This document shows, in pieces, positions 46,422 to 56,877 of a DNA stretch of 64,000 bases (its first letter is position 1; each line of letters opens with the position of its first letter). The translations under genes and the position numbers were made by a program. The notes beneath the pieces were generated by a model. It was not told the origin of the DNA. It saw only the letters and a program-made list of their open reading frames with translations, and searched no databases. This DNA is from Pycnococcus provasolii (lineage: Eukaryota; Chlorophyta; Pseudoscourfieldiophyceae; Pseudoscourfieldiales; Pycnococcaceae): NCBI GenBank assembly GCA_938743325.2, contig OW568878.1, forward strand, positions 124,001 through 188,000, read 5' to 3'.

Positions 46422-49372
46422 ACGACGACGCTCGAAACGCAAATAAATATAAGGAGACTGCGGAGTGGGCCATGGCGCCAGCACCAGAAAGCACGCCAAC
46501 GCCAAAACACGCGCACACACACCTGCCGCCACCGACGGACGGAGAACCGACGCACGTCGCCGCGAAGCGCGCCGCGGCGGTGTGTGCAAGGTACCTAGCA
46601 GGGGCGGACGAACGCACCGTGCCTGCGTCAGCGCCGCCTGCTTGCCCGCTCCTGTCGTCTGACGTATTCCCGGTAACCGCGGCGGAGTGCAGAGACACGG
46701 CTGACGTCGGACGCATGCTTGGAGCGAGCTTCCGCGTCGGATTCGGACCAGGGGGTAGGATCGCCATGCCCGCGCTTGCAGCTCACAAAAGCACGTCGTC
46801 GAACGAACGTGTGAGCAAGGTGGCGATGGGAAGACTCGCGCACGACCGCGGAGATGCCGAAACAGCCTCGCGGCTTCTTGACGCGCACCTCGCGTGCTCG
46901 GTCCCTCGCGAAGGCGAACACGGCCGAATCGAAGAAGAACCGACAAAGTCGTCTCAGCCGCCAGCACGCGACTACGAGTGCGGACGCGCTAGGTGGAGCG
47001 CGGTGAACGGCGAGGCAATTGCGATCGCCTCAGCTCTGCTTGGACCTAACGCTGATGGATCAACCAATCTGCGAAAGCGCAAGTCTCTCGGAATAGAGGC
47101 GATCGCATCGTTTGCACAGGCAAACGCCGACGCGCCTGCTGCGCACGCCGTCGCCACGCTGAGCTTGCTGTCGACGCTGTATGGTGCCTCCGCGATGGGA
47201 CCGGCAACCGCAGCAGCGATGAGCAAGGCGACGCCGCAGCTATCGCCACAACAGCAATCTCTGCCGTGGCGAGACAACAATGACGGCGACGGCGACGGCG
47301 ACGCGGCGATGGACGACGACGAGCCTGGCGCGTTGGTTCCCATCGAAAATGATGGTGGTGCTGGTGCTGGTGCTGGTGATGCCGCGGAGAAGGATGAGGC
47401 TGACGCAAACCTGTCGGCATGCGCATCTCTCGCGCGAGGGGCAGTGTTTGGGAGGTGGCTTCGACGCCGTCTTGCAGGTGCACTCGCTAACAGCCCCTCC
47501 CCAGATGCGCAGGCGCTGCTTTCACTCCTGAAACGCCGCCCCATGGCGGCGATCGCCCACCTCACGACCAGCCGAGATACGAAGTTGGCTGCACTGGCGG
47601 CTGCGATGTGCGGCGACATGAGTCGTGCAGGCAGCGATGACAGCTCCTCGCGCGCCTTGATGCGGGAGCAGATGGCCGTTTGGGACGATGAGGGTTGCAC
47701 TCGACAGATGGACGCGCGAAGGCACGCGATGTACCTTCTTCTTAGCGGCGATGTGGCTGAGGGACTTCGGGTGGCAGAGATGGCTCTAGGAATTGGGTCG
47801 CTTGGCTGGTTATGCCACGTCGCTTGCCACTACTGGTACGGCTCCGGTGGCCTGCTCAACTCGCCCCCAACGTCCATGGACGCGCTCTTTGCGGCAGACG
47901 CGGTTGCGCACCCGCTCGGCGCCGCGCTTGACGGTGTCGCCTCGGCAGAGCACGCGCCGCCCGCACATCCACCCGCCGGGCCTGTCGATGCGCTCACGAG
48001 AAACGACGGGTGGACGCACGGTGGATGCGATGCGCAGTTCGCGTATATGTCCGCAAGCGTGGCTGATGACATGACGAGCCTTCGTACCTGGCTTACCACC
48101 GCGATGGCTGCGCGCGGACGCGGGCCCAAGGCACTCGCTCTTACGGCTTGGGTTGAGCACACTGCTCTTCGGTCTCTCGACTCTGAGGTGATTATGCATC
48201 GCTGGCGGCGCATCATGCGTCCCGACATATACACGGATGCGGACGAGTCAACCTTCGTACCAACGCGTCGAATCTGCCCCTGCCCTTTCGAGCGCGAGAT
48301 TGAGGTGCCGCTCTCGCTCGAGTGGCGACGCTGCAGCGGACCGGGTGAAATTTCCGCCTGGGACGATCCTGTCGAAAGGCACGCGTACGCATGCGCGGTG
48401 TCGCGCCTGCACCGCGACGCAGCGGCGGAGTGCGAGAATCTTAGGCTTCCCTTTCAGGCGATATACATCGCGCTGCACCACCCAGACGCGGCGGTTGGGG
48501 CACACGTCGCGCGGGATGTACTGCACCGCTCGGTGGCAGACTGGTACCCAAGTCTGGCGTCCGTTCTCGCGCCGAGCCGGCTGTACAGCCACGGTACGCA
48601 AGCCGAGGATCCGGAGGCTGAGGCGAAGGCGTCGCAGGCGGTGCACTTTCTCGTGCACGTTCTCGGCGTGCCGCTCTCCTGGCTCATGGAGGCGTGCGCT
48701 GACTGGATGCGCTCCGAGCAGAAGCCGGTGCGCGAGCTGCACTTCCACATCCTCGCCAAGGCGCGCGACGGCGTTCGCGGCCGGCGAATGGACGCGCTCT
48801 TCCGCGACGTGGTTGCGCCTAGACTGCTGCTGGCGAATCGCCACGTCGACGTCCTCCGATTTGCGATCGCGCTGCGCACGTCGCGTGCGGAGAGCGCGAC
48901 GACCACATTCAACTTCTTCTCCGACGCCGACTCGGACGCGCTGCGCCCCTCTGCTCACATCGAGGAGGCTTACCTGGCACACCAGGCACTGCGCCGTGCC
49001 ACGGCGCCGACTCAGGCGGCGCGCATGCGCCTTGCGGCGGAGTGGCGAACGGCATCGGCGTGGGCGGCACATGCGCCTGGCGACGACACGGCGATGGAGG
49101 TGTCGGTGGAGGAGGATGCGAGAAGCCCGAGCTTCATCGCGCAGACGAGCCTGGAGCTTCTTGCAGCGACGGGTCGGCTCAACGCCGCATGCGGCGAGGC
49201 AGGCCGGCTGGCGGTGGCGAAGATGGCGCGCGACGCTGTTGCGTCGTTGTTCGCGGCGATCGCGGACGGGGGCGAGATTTCCGTCTCGGACCTTGTTCCC
49301 GTCATCAAGGCGGCGCCTCTGACTGTGACCGAGCGCTCGCACGCGCTTGAGAAGGTTGAAGATTTGAAATAG
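45944..49372 (+). CDS. Nucleoporin Nup96 (stand-alone)
   Basis: A 1142-residue protein. The N-terminus is acidic (FNLDDSDDDLGND) with poly-Asp tracts. MLGASFRVGFGPGGRIAMPA matches the conserved GRSFRVGWGP element of Nup96. The C-terminal two-thirds is an alpha-solenoid with the Nup96 domain (PF12110 type): RGAVFGRWLRRRLAGALAN, a helix series around MREQMAVWDDEGCTRQMDAR, LLLSGDVAEGL and LGWLCHVACHYWYGS. It is part of the Nup84/Nup107-160 Y-complex scaffold of the nuclear pore. No Nup98 FG repeats or autoproteolytic domain precede it, so it is a separate gene, as in land plants, rather than a Nup98-96 precursor. The ATG at 45944 is the first in frame. Confidence 0.88.
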
Positions 49373-49528
49373 ATGTAATACTGGAATTTGCTCATTCAAT
49401 CATGGCCATTATCCTCGACCAAAATGGACAGGTGTGTCATGTCAAGGGCAGCTCCCATAACTTAGCTCTTCAGAGGAATTTTTGGTGTTCAAAAAAACAA
49501 ATTTTCTACTTTTAAGCTTTGCTCATCA

Positions 49529-52102
49529 TTACAACGATCCCATGTCCGAAAAGCTGGTGTACGTTTGACCTCGGCCACTTACACGCCCAATCGCAGCCTC
49601 AAGCCAGTGGCGCGCAAGGTAGGCACACGTTCCGCCGCCAAGAATGCAGAAGAAGCACAGAAAGAAAGCTGCTGCGCCGCTAACGCCCGCGGATTTGGTG
49701 CTCCTCGACGACTTAGTGAGCTCCTCTGCAGACTTGGTGCCACTTTGGTACGTACACCTCGTCGCACCTGCACTCGAGCAAACGCACTCCGCGATCGTCC
49801 CGTTGTCGAGCTTGTCGAAAGATCCTTCGTCGCAGCTGCGACGCACGCATGATAATTCTGACGATGATGGAGACCTCTCGAAAGGCGGGTGGCACGTGAA
49901 GGTTGATGGGTCGCACTTTTCGTCCATCGTGCACGCGCCACCGTCCGTCGGGCACGAGCAGCGCCGCACGCACGTGTACCCCGCGTCCTTATTCTCGTAC
50001 ACCTCATCCTCCTTGCACATGTCGACGACGCATAGATCTTCCGAGCCCTTACGACGAGCTGGCTGGCGGCACACGAACTCCTCGCACTTGTCCTGGTCGT
50101 ATGAGCACGCGAGGTCGACGCACTTGCACCCGTGCATGCAAACGCCCACTCCCTGCGTTCCCTGCGCCGTCATCGTGCGTTCCTCGCCCTTGTACTCGCC
50201 TTTTTTGCAGCCGTAGATGTCTGGATCCGACGAGATGCCGCAGTCGGGAAGCGCCCAGAAGCCGTTGCACACACAACTTCCATCAACCTGGCACTTTCCG
50301 TGTCCTTCGTCTTCGTGGCAGTTGTTCGGGCAGTACGCCTTCTCGTTTGCGGTGACGTTGAACTTCAAGTTTCGGCTCCTCACGGGATTGTAGATGGCAA
50401 CCTGCCACTGCCCCTCGGTGAGCTGCGAAGCGCACACGTTCACAGTGTACTTCTCCAACTCTTTCATCAGCACCTTCCTGAACGTGTAATCCTCCTTCGA
50501 CGGATAACCGTTGTCGCCACCCTGCAGCAGGAGCACCTCAGGATGCACTGGGTAGAAGTAGCTCGAAGTGCGGTCGTCCTCGTACGACACGTCGATCTGC
50601 AGCTCCACGTTGCGTCGTGCCGCCTCCGTACCAATTCCGTTCAGCACGTAGTACTCGTACTCGCGATTCAGCATCTCCACCGCAACTTGGTTGCCAAAGT
50701 CCAAGTCAGATCGCTGCGCCGAGCAGTCGTCCTTGAAGTAGTTGGTCTGGCATGAGCACTTGTGTCGCTGCGTCTCCTGGTCGAGCAAGCACGCGCCACG
50801 TCCGGAGCATCCGCTGGGGCACGCGAATCGCTGAATGCTGATGCTGTAGTTTGAGTTCACGACGCCAGTTCCATGAATGCCGGCGTACCACACGCCTCTC
50901 CGGAACCCGTCTGTGCCGTTGACGAGGTGAACGACGCTCGTGTCACGGTGGTTGTAGTCAAACGACGGTCGCAGGTCGTACTGCGTGTACGAGCTTCCGG
51001 GCGGGCTTGCGCGCTTCAGGTACAGGTACGAGTGGCTCGCTCCCGATCCGGTCCAGAAGCTTGTACCATTATTCGGCTTTTCCGGCGCGTCGAGGCGATG
51101 GAGCGTGACGTCCACCTGGAAGTCGTCGTCAGTCACCTCGAACTTGTAGAAGTCCCACTCGTTGTTTGACACCATCTCGTCTCTCTCCCACTTCTCGCTG
51201 GTCGGTACGTCGTAAACGGTGGCGGTGCAGTCGTCGAACCCGAGGCCTTCGTACACCTCGCCAGAATCCGGCGCGCGGTGCATAGCGGCGCACTCGCACT
51301 TCCCCGCATTCGAGCAGCTTCCGTGGTACTCCTCGCTTCCCGCCGCGATGCCGAGAGGCGTGCTGCACTCCGTGGGTGCGCCTGCTTCGGTGAAACCGCT
51401 CGGGCACTGCGACGTTCGTGCGGACATGGAGTACGACGTCGGCTCGTTCCAGGCGTACACGCAGAGGTACACCTTTGTCCACGCGGCGCCGGCGTCGAGT
51501 CTCGCCTTGAAGTCGTTTCGGCTCACAACCTCGACGACCGTGGGGTGGCTTCCCGAGGACGTTTCGGAGAAGTCGTACCCGGTTGTCGACGTCGATGGCA
51601 CGCGCGCTCCTAGTGTTCCCGGCCCGCCGAAGAAGAGTCCGTACAGGTCCGGGTCGCCTTGCGCCGTCGTTCGTTCGAGCTGCACGGAGAGGTAGTTCCA
51701 CGACTCGGAGGCCATGTCCGCGTCGACGACCCAGCACTGCATTTCGTTCCCCTTGAGGTCTCCGTTCATGTCTTTCCACACGTTTTCAGACGCGGACTCG
51801 CGCGCGTACGTGACTTTGATTTCGCAGTTGGCCCCCGTGTGTCCGACGAGGTTCTCTTCGTTGGGTATGGCGTTGTTGCACACGCACGACCCTTGGTGCG
51901 TCGAGCCGTGGCCGCTGCATGGCAAGTTGTGCGCCTCGCCTGATCCCGACCCTGATCCCGATCCGAACCCACCACCGGAATCGTAGTCAGGACAATCCGA
52001 GCCAGGACACTGCGCACGCGTCGTGAAAAAAAAACAAGACGACATGAACATCAAGAACACAAGAGAAAAAAAAGTCAAAGAACTCATCATGTGTCGACCC
52101 AT
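49529..52102 (-). CDS. Cys-rich EGF-like type I membrane protein
   Basis: An 857-residue protein. It has an N-terminal signal peptide (SLTFFSLVFLMFMSSCFFFT, cleavage near TRAQC), then a modular ectodomain with EGF-like Cys clusters (CSGHGSTHQGSCVCN, CSNAGKCECA, CPSGCSGRGACLLD then HKCSCQ, CPNNC then GKCQVDGSCVCNG, DLACSYDQDKCEEFVC). Between them lie beta-rich segments of about 120 residues resembling PPC/jelly-roll domains (YLSVQLERTT, WDFYKFEVTDDDFQVDVTLH, VELQIDVSYED), so the layout alternates EGF and beta-sandwich. A single TM helix (AAFFLCFFCILGGGTCAYLA) and a short tail ending YTSFSDMGSL follow. It is probably a surface or endomembrane adhesion or receptor-like protein. The ATG at 52102 is the first in frame. 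Confidence 0.75.
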   Translation of the reverse strand: MGRHMMSSLTFFSLVFLMFMSSCFFFTTRAQCPGSDCPDYDSGGGFGSGSGSGSGEAHNLPCSGHGSTHQGSCVCNNAIPNEENLVGHTGANCEIKVTYARESASENVWKDMNGDLKGNEMQCWVVDADMASESWNYLSVQLERTTAQGDPDLYGLFFGGPGTLGARVPSTSTTGYDFSETSSGSHPTVVEVVSRNDFKARLDAGAAWTKVYLCVYAWNEPTSYSMSARTSQCPSGFTEAGAPTECSTPLGIAAGSEEYHGSCSNAGKCECAAMHRAPDSGEVYEGLGFDDCTATVYDVPTSEKWERDEMVSNNEWDFYKFEVTDDDFQVDVTLHRLDAPEKPNNGTSFWTGSGASHSYLYLKRASPPGSSYTQYDLRPSFDYNHRDTSVVHLVNGTDGFRRGVWYAGIHGTGVVNSNYSISIQRFACPSGCSGRGACLLDQETQRHKCSCQTNYFKDDCSAQRSDLDFGNQVAVEMLNREYEYYVLNGIGTEAARRNVELQIDVSYEDDRTSSYFYPVHPEVLLLQGGDNGYPSKEDYTFRKVLMKELEKYTVNVCASQLTEGQWQVAIYNPVRSRNLKFNVTANEKAYCPNNCHEDEGHGKCQVDGSCVCNGFWALPDCGISSDPDIYGCKKGEYKGEERTMTAQGTQGVGVCMHGCKCVDLACSYDQDKCEEFVCRQPARRKGSEDLCVVDMCKEDEVYENKDAGYTCVRRCSCPTDGGACTMDEKCDPSTFTCHPPFERSPSSSELSCVRRSCDEGSFDKLDNGTIAECVCSSAGATRCTYQSGTKSAEELTKSSRSTKSAGVSGAAAFFLCFFCILGGGTCAYLARHWLEAAIGRVSGRGQTYTSFSDMGSL

Positions 52103-52643
52103 CGACGTGTCGTATCTTAAGTTGAAAAATAACACCAAAATAAATAAAATAAATAATAACACAACTGTAAAGCTGTTTTTTTTAAGACTTTGAAAATATC
52201 TTACTGTAAACTTTATTTTATTAAAATATGACTTTTAAGAAGTACCTTAAGGGGCCCCCCCAATAAACTATTTGGTAGGAACACCACGTGGTTGAAGAGG
52301 GAACTGGTTGGTAACACCTGGGGCCCCAGAACCAGAACCACGTGTGTGTTGCTTCGAAGAATGATGACACACTCTTGAAGACAAGTGTACTTCTCATAAG
52401 GCGGTATGACAAGGGGGGGGCACCCTTTACTTTAACGCGTGCGTGCGTGCGTGAAGAGCTCTCTCTGGAGGTGATTTCGCGTCGCAAGAAGCAGGCGAAC
52501 GCGAGACGCGGTAACGGACTACCTAACCGCCTTACCAACACCCGAACCCGAACACCTAACCCGAACCCTCTGGGAGTCTGGGCACACCTTTCTTCGTAAA
52601 CCTTTACGGATAGTAGTCTTTCATTACAGTACAGGTACATGCC
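52103..52643. other. Intergenic region, nothing recognised
   Basis: It separates the start of the EGF-like gene from the stop of the BtuF-like gene (both -). It has an AT-rich part (52103-52240), short C and G runs, and a GTGC tetramer run at about 52438-52453. No gene, array or RNA is recognised. Confidence 0.5.
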
Positions 52644-54050
52644 TTAGCACTCCACGCGCACGCCGTCGGTGCACCACGCTCCATCCTCACGCACCATCAT
52701 GAACTGAAACGTCGTCTCTGGACGGCCCTCCACGCGCGCGCGCACCGTCACATCACTTCCACACTCCCACACTTCCACCTCGCGGCCCTTGTCCACGAGG
52801 ACGGAGAACGACGCCGAGGAGCGCACGACGCCCGCGAACTTCGCCGCGTCGCCCAACCGGGCGCAGTTGGGCTTGCTGTTCAACGCAAACGCGCCGTCCC
52901 AGTCGCCCGAAAAAAGTGCGGCAAGCTGCGCGTTCACCACCTCCACCGCCGAAGCTTCGGCACGCCGAGCTCCCAAAGGCGCCGCCTTCGCGGGCACCAT
53001 CGGGTCATCCGCCTCCGCAAGCACCACCGGCTTGGTGACAGGCTGCGCGCCTGGGCGGCTGCAGAACGCGTCCAACTCAGACAGCCGCACCCACCGCTCA
53101 CCGTGGTGGCCCCAGAGCCCCGCAAGCTCCGGCCACGCCATCTCGGCAGCCATCTCGCACGTCTCGACGATGCCGCAGCTCGACCGATTCCAGTACTTGT
53201 TTCCGTCGGCGACGAAGCATCGGCCAGCGCGCACCGCGGGGAGCTCCCGGAACGCGGGCGATGACGCCAAGCCGCACGCATCAAGCTCGGCTTTCGTGCG
53301 TTCGATCGAGAAGCCGCACGGCGCGACGACGATTACGTCGGCGGAGGCCAACGCTTCGATCCCCGTAAGCGTGGGGCTGTTGCCTCCCGCCGTGCCGAGT
53401 ACCATCTCGCACCCAGCCGCGGCGCAGCACTCCGCGATCCAGTACCCGGAACCCATCAGCGGCGCCACCCACTCGAGGTGCGCAATCTTCGGGCGCGGCG
53501 CCTCCCCACGCTCGGCAACCGCCTCGCGCCGGACCACTTCCACCCGCTCCTTCATGTGACGCACGAGGCGGTCTCCGCGCGGTTGCACGCCGAGCGCCGC
53601 GGCGACAGAACGCACGTCCTCGAGTACGTCGTCGAACGTGGTGGGCGAGACGGTGACGACCTTTGCCGCTTGGGGGTTCGGCAGCCGTTCGCACGCGTTG
53701 GCGACGTCGTCCGACGTGACGGCGCATATGCGGCAGTGGTCCTGCGTGATGATGACGGTGGGTCTGAGCTCGGCAACAGTCTCCGCGTGAATGCGGTACA
53801 CGGGCCCTCCGCTCGCCGCCTGCGCGCGCACCTGGCTGTCGATGTCGGCGCTCGGCGCGTTCGGGTCCACCTTCGGCGCGGTTACTATTGGCAGCGCGAG
53901 CGCGATCGACGGATCGTCGCATCCGTGGCTTCGTCCCACCATGACGGAGTGGCATCCGAGTCGGTGGCAGATCTCCGTAGTGGCGGAGAGCAGCGAGATC
54001 ACGCGAAGGGTGGGGCTGTTGTCGCTACGAGTAGTTGTGGCGGCCATCAT
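52644..54050 (-). CDS. BtuF/FepB-type substrate-binding-fold protein with C-terminal SnoaL-like domain
   Basis: A 468-residue protein. Residues 15-320 match class III (helical-backbone) periplasmic binding proteins: LRVISLLSATTEICHRLGCH then MVGRSHGCDDP, AELRPTVIITQDHCRICAVT, a long linking helix, LEWVAPLMGSGYWIAE, ADVIVVAPCGFSIERT and RELPAVRAGRCFVADGNKYW. The C-terminal 120 residues (VEVVNAQLAALFSGDWDGAF ... VRARVEGRPETTFQFMMVRE ... WCTDGV) look like a SnoaL/NTF2-like fold. Bacterial relatives bind vitamin B12 or metal chelates for ABC import. No signal peptide is seen here, so it may act inside the cell. Alternative starts are 54110 and 54047; the last has the best context. It is divergent from eIF4B. 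Confidence 0.75.
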   Translation of the reverse strand: MMAATTTRSDNSPTLRVISLLSATTEICHRLGCHSVMVGRSHGCDDPSIALALPIVTAPKVDPNAPSADIDSQVRAQAASGGPVYRIHAETVAELRPTVIITQDHCRICAVTSDDVANACERLPNPQAAKVVTVSPTTFDDVLEDVRSVAAALGVQPRGDRLVRHMKERVEVVRREAVAERGEAPRPKIAHLEWVAPLMGSGYWIAECCAAAGCEMVLGTAGGNSPTLTGIEALASADVIVVAPCGFSIERTKAELDACGLASSPAFRELPAVRAGRCFVADGNKYWNRSSCGIVETCEMAAEMAWPELAGLWGHHGERWVRLSELDAFCSRPGAQPVTKPVVLAEADDPMVPAKAAPLGARRAEASAVEVVNAQLAALFSGDWDGAFALNSKPNCARLGDAAKFAGVVRSSASFSVLVDKGREVEVWECGSDVTVRARVEGRPETTFQFMMVREDGAWCTDGVRVEC

Positions 54051-54529
54051 AGGATCGATCGCCGAGAATCGCCTGTCACAATAATAATGTTGGTTACGTG
54101 TTGGGTCCATGTGTGCCACAAAAAAAACCAGGCTGGCAGGGGAGTCCAGAAGACCTGTTCTGTTCCCCCACGAAACCCCTATTCCCAACTCGGCTGGCTA
54201 CTTTATTATTCCCAACCCATAAGGGTAGGTTACTTTGGGGATCCATACGTTGTCGACCAAACTCACACGCACACGCAAACTCAAACCTGGCCTGGCCTGG
54301 CCTTGCGCGCGCAGGGTGAAGGCCGGGTTTCAACTTTCAAGAAGAGGGCACGCGCCGCCACCCAGCCGTTGTCTCCCAGCCAGCCCTCCGGAGTCCTCTC
54401 ATCTCGTCATCGGGCTCCGCTCCCAGCCCTCATCGTCATCGGCACCGTCGCTCAGTCATCTCACAGCTTCTTTAGTTTCATTTCCCTCTCTCTGTTGTTT
54501 TCCTCCTCCTCATAATAGTACTGTGAACC
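54051..54529. other. Divergent promoter region, BtuF-like / eIF4B
   Basis: About 480 bp between two start codons. It has CA-rich runs at about 54260-54290 and a pyrimidine-rich stretch just before the eIF4B ATG (about 54460-54512), as expected of a translation-factor leader. Nothing else is recognised. Confidence 0.45.
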
Positions 54530-56425
54530 ATGTCCGTGTGGGGTGGTGGTAACCCTGGTTCTTCTTGGGCTCAGGCTGCGGATGAAGAACCTGCTCTTGA
54601 ACCTGTGGCTGACCTTGGGAATAACAATGACAAGGACAATGATTTCCCATCTATGGGGGGCGCACCAGCAGCAGCCCCAACCTCAAGTCCTTGGGGCAAG
54701 AAAGCTCCGTCTGCCGAAGATGTGACCTCTGGTGGTGGTGGTGGTGGTGGTGGTGGTGGACCGGAAGAGCTCTTTCCTTCTTTAAGTGAAGCCGCACATG
54801 TCAAGGTATCGAAAAAGAAACAAAAGGCGAAAACGACAGTCTCGCTTGGGGCTTTCCAGGCAATGAGCGATAAAAGGCCGTCGTACAAGCCGGGGGACCT
54901 CACTTCGAGTTCGCGATCGTCGGAAATGAGGCAGAAAATGGAAGACCAACGACTCATGATGTCGCTGCCAACCGCGCCGCGACTAGACAGGCCCGAAGGA
55001 GACGACGAGTACGGAGGAAGGGGCGGGTACGGAGGACGAGGGGGGGGAGCAGACAGGTTAGGCGGAGGATTCAACAACGACGAACGACGTGGCGGGTTCG
55101 ACCGAGGAGAACGAGGCGGGTACGGAGAACGACGAGGAGGGTTCGGGGACCGAGACGAAGAAGGCAGGGGACCGCGGGGACGCGACATGGAAGACGAAGG
55201 TCCGAGCCGCGCGGATGCATCCGACGACTGGGGCAGAAACAAACAGTTCACGCCCAGCGGACCTGCTGAACGCGGAGGATTCCGCGACGAACGACGTGGC
55301 GGGTACGACGACCGAGGACCGCCGGCGAGCCGAGCGGACGAAGTCGACAACTGGAGCCGCGAGAAGAAGTTCACGCCCACAGGACCGGGCGGATACGACG
55401 ACCGCGGGCCACCGATGAGCCGCGCGGAAGACTCCAACAACTGGAACCGCGACCGCGCATCCATGCCACGCCCACCTCCGGAGGAGGAGCGCGGGTTCGC
55501 GGGCCCGAGTCGAGCTGACGAGGCGGAACGCTGGGAACGAAACCCTATGCCGCAGGAGCCCGACCGTGAGCCTCTCGTAAGCCGCGCGGACGAGGCGGAT
55601 GACTGGAATAAGGAGAAGAAGCCAATCGAGCCGCGTCCTGAGCCGCGCGTGTCTCGCGCTGACGAGGCGGATCGCTGGGAACGAAACCCGCTGCCCGCAC
55701 GCGAGGAGCGCGAGCCGAGGCGGCAGTTTGGAAGCGGATTTCGCAACCGCAACGGCGACGGCGACGGCGACGGCGAGGAGGGATCGGGCAGGTGGACGCG
55801 CAAGTCGGAAGAGCCCGGCGCGAAGGAGGCGGCTGCTGAGGAGAAGCCTCGCGAGCGCAAGAAGCTGGACCTCAAGCCGCGATCGGCGCCTCTCGAGGAC
55901 AAGGCGACGGCGGACGCCGGTGCGGCTGGCAAGGGATCGTCCCCGTTTGGTGCGGCACGTCCTCGCGAGGCTGTGCTTGCTTCGCAGGGCCAGGACTGGC
56001 GTGCTAAGGAGGCTGAGATTGAGGCGAAGGCTGCTGAGAAGCGCCCACCCCCTCGTGAGAAGAAGGAACGCGCGCCGCGGGCTGAGAAGGCTGCTGAGAA
56101 GTCTGCTGAGAAGGCTGGCGAATCTGCCGAGAAGCCGTCTGAAGCGGAGAAGGATGCGGATGGTGCCGAGAAGCCGTCTGAGGCGAAGGCGTCTGAGGAG
56201 GATGGGTGGAGTGCGGTTCCGAGCACGAAGGATCGCCGTTCGGGCGGACGCGGTCGCGGCGATCGCGAAGGTGGTCGCGAAGGTGGTCGCGAAGGTCGCG
56301 GCGGTCGCGGTGGAGGTCGCGGCGGCGGCGGAGGAGGAGGAGGAGGAGGAGGGCGCGTCCCGAAAGGCCGCGACAACCCCGGTGGAGGTGGCGCAGAGAA
56401 GGCTGACAAGGGCGAGAGGTGGTGA
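54530..56425 (+). CDS. Plant-type eukaryotic translation initiation factor 4B
   Basis: A 631-residue, highly charged, mostly disordered protein. The N-terminus MSVWGGGNPGSSWAQAADEE and a FPSLSEAA element with a Lys-rich helix (KVSKKKQKAKTTVSLGAFQA) follow the plant eIF4B pattern, as does LPTAPRLDRPEGDDEYG. The centre carries Arg/Gly repeats and six SRADE-type units: SRADASDDWG, SRADEVDNWS, SRAEDSNNWN, SRADEAERWE, SRADEADDWN and SRADEADRWE. These units are diagnostic of the plant protein. The C-terminus is Glu/Lys-rich coiled coil and an RGG tail (GGRGGG). eIF4B stimulates the eIF4A helicase and binds RNA and PABP during 40S recruitment. The start ATG at 54530 (accATGTCC) follows a CT-rich leader. 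Confidence 0.9.
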   Translation: MSVWGGGNPGSSWAQAADEEPALEPVADLGNNNDKDNDFPSMGGAPAAAPTSSPWGKKAPSAEDVTSGGGGGGGGGGPEELFPSLSEAAHVKVSKKKQKAKTTVSLGAFQAMSDKRPSYKPGDLTSSSRSSEMRQKMEDQRLMMSLPTAPRLDRPEGDDEYGGRGGYGGRGGGADRLGGGFNNDERRGGFDRGERGGYGERRGGFGDRDEEGRGPRGRDMEDEGPSRADASDDWGRNKQFTPSGPAERGGFRDERRGGYDDRGPPASRADEVDNWSREKKFTPTGPGGYDDRGPPMSRAEDSNNWNRDRASMPRPPPEEERGFAGPSRADEAERWERNPMPQEPDREPLVSRADEADDWNKEKKPIEPRPEPRVSRADEADRWERNPLPAREEREPRRQFGSGFRNRNGDGDGDGEEGSGRWTRKSEEPGAKEAAAEEKPRERKKLDLKPRSAPLEDKATADAGAAGKGSSPFGAARPREAVLASQGQDWRAKEAEIEAKAAEKRPPPREKKERAPRAEKAAEKSAEKAGESAEKPSEAEKDADGAEKPSEAKASEEDGWSAVPSTKDRRSGGRGRGDREGGREGGREGRGGRGGGRGGGGGGGGGGGRVPKGRDNPGGGGAEKADKGERW

Positions 56426-56648
56426 GGTTTCGTCGATCTTGTCTACTGATACCAACCATAGTCTATCTTGATATCAGATTAAAACTTCTTAACTAGAACG
56501 TTTTTTCCAAAAACCACTACAGTACTTCCTACCGTATAATTTTAGTGGTAAGTTACCTAAATGCTCGCGTGATACCTACATATACCAACTATCATCATAT
56601 GGTGGTCCTTACCTTTTCTGGATAGGGTTTCCCGTGGCGGGTTTAGGG
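56426..56648. other. Intergenic region between eIF4B and the mobile element
   Basis: AT-rich sequence following eIF4B, probably its 3' UTR, ending in a short TTTAGGG motif at 56642-56648 that abuts the left end of the mobile element. No gene is recognised. Confidence 0.5.
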
Positions 56649-56671
56649 TTAGGAGGGGAAGTCAAGTGCCA
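56649..56671. repeat. 23-bp element-end repeat, copy 1
   Basis: TTAGG followed by AGGGGAAGTCAAGTGCCA. An identical copy is at 56873-56895. It abuts a TTTAGGG motif on its left, the presumed host side. Confidence 0.9.
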
Positions 56672-56748
56672 AAAAGTCAGATGTTTATTACTGTGTCCAA
56701 AACCCGAAAGTCACGTTTGGCCCCCCTCGACAAGGGAGGGTGGGTTGG

Positions 56749-56877
56749 GATGTCGACGCAAGGTGCGGCGACAAAAGCACAGGATGCCACGCCCAGGCCG
56801 CGGCAGGAGAAGGGAGCCCGCCCGCCCGCCCGAAGGAAGGAAGGGAAAAAACCCAACCCTGCTAACGCCTGATTAGG
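56749..56877. repeat. 129-bp direct repeat, copy 1
   Basis: It runs from GATGTCGACGCAAGG to GCCTGATTAGG and is identical over 129 bp to 58841-58969. It contains a (CCCG)n-like run and GGAA repeats. Its last five bases are the TTAGG junction. Confidence 0.97.

Noticed and set aside
48248-49399. A 383-codon minus-strand frame opposite Nup96
   Set aside because: Antisense shadow; the + strand carries the Nup96 domain.
54571-56409. A 612-codon minus-strand frame across eIF4B, and a 465-codon one at 55058-56455
   Set aside because: Pro/Ser/Arg repeats are the antisense of the Gly/Arg/Glu-rich eIF4B coding sequence.
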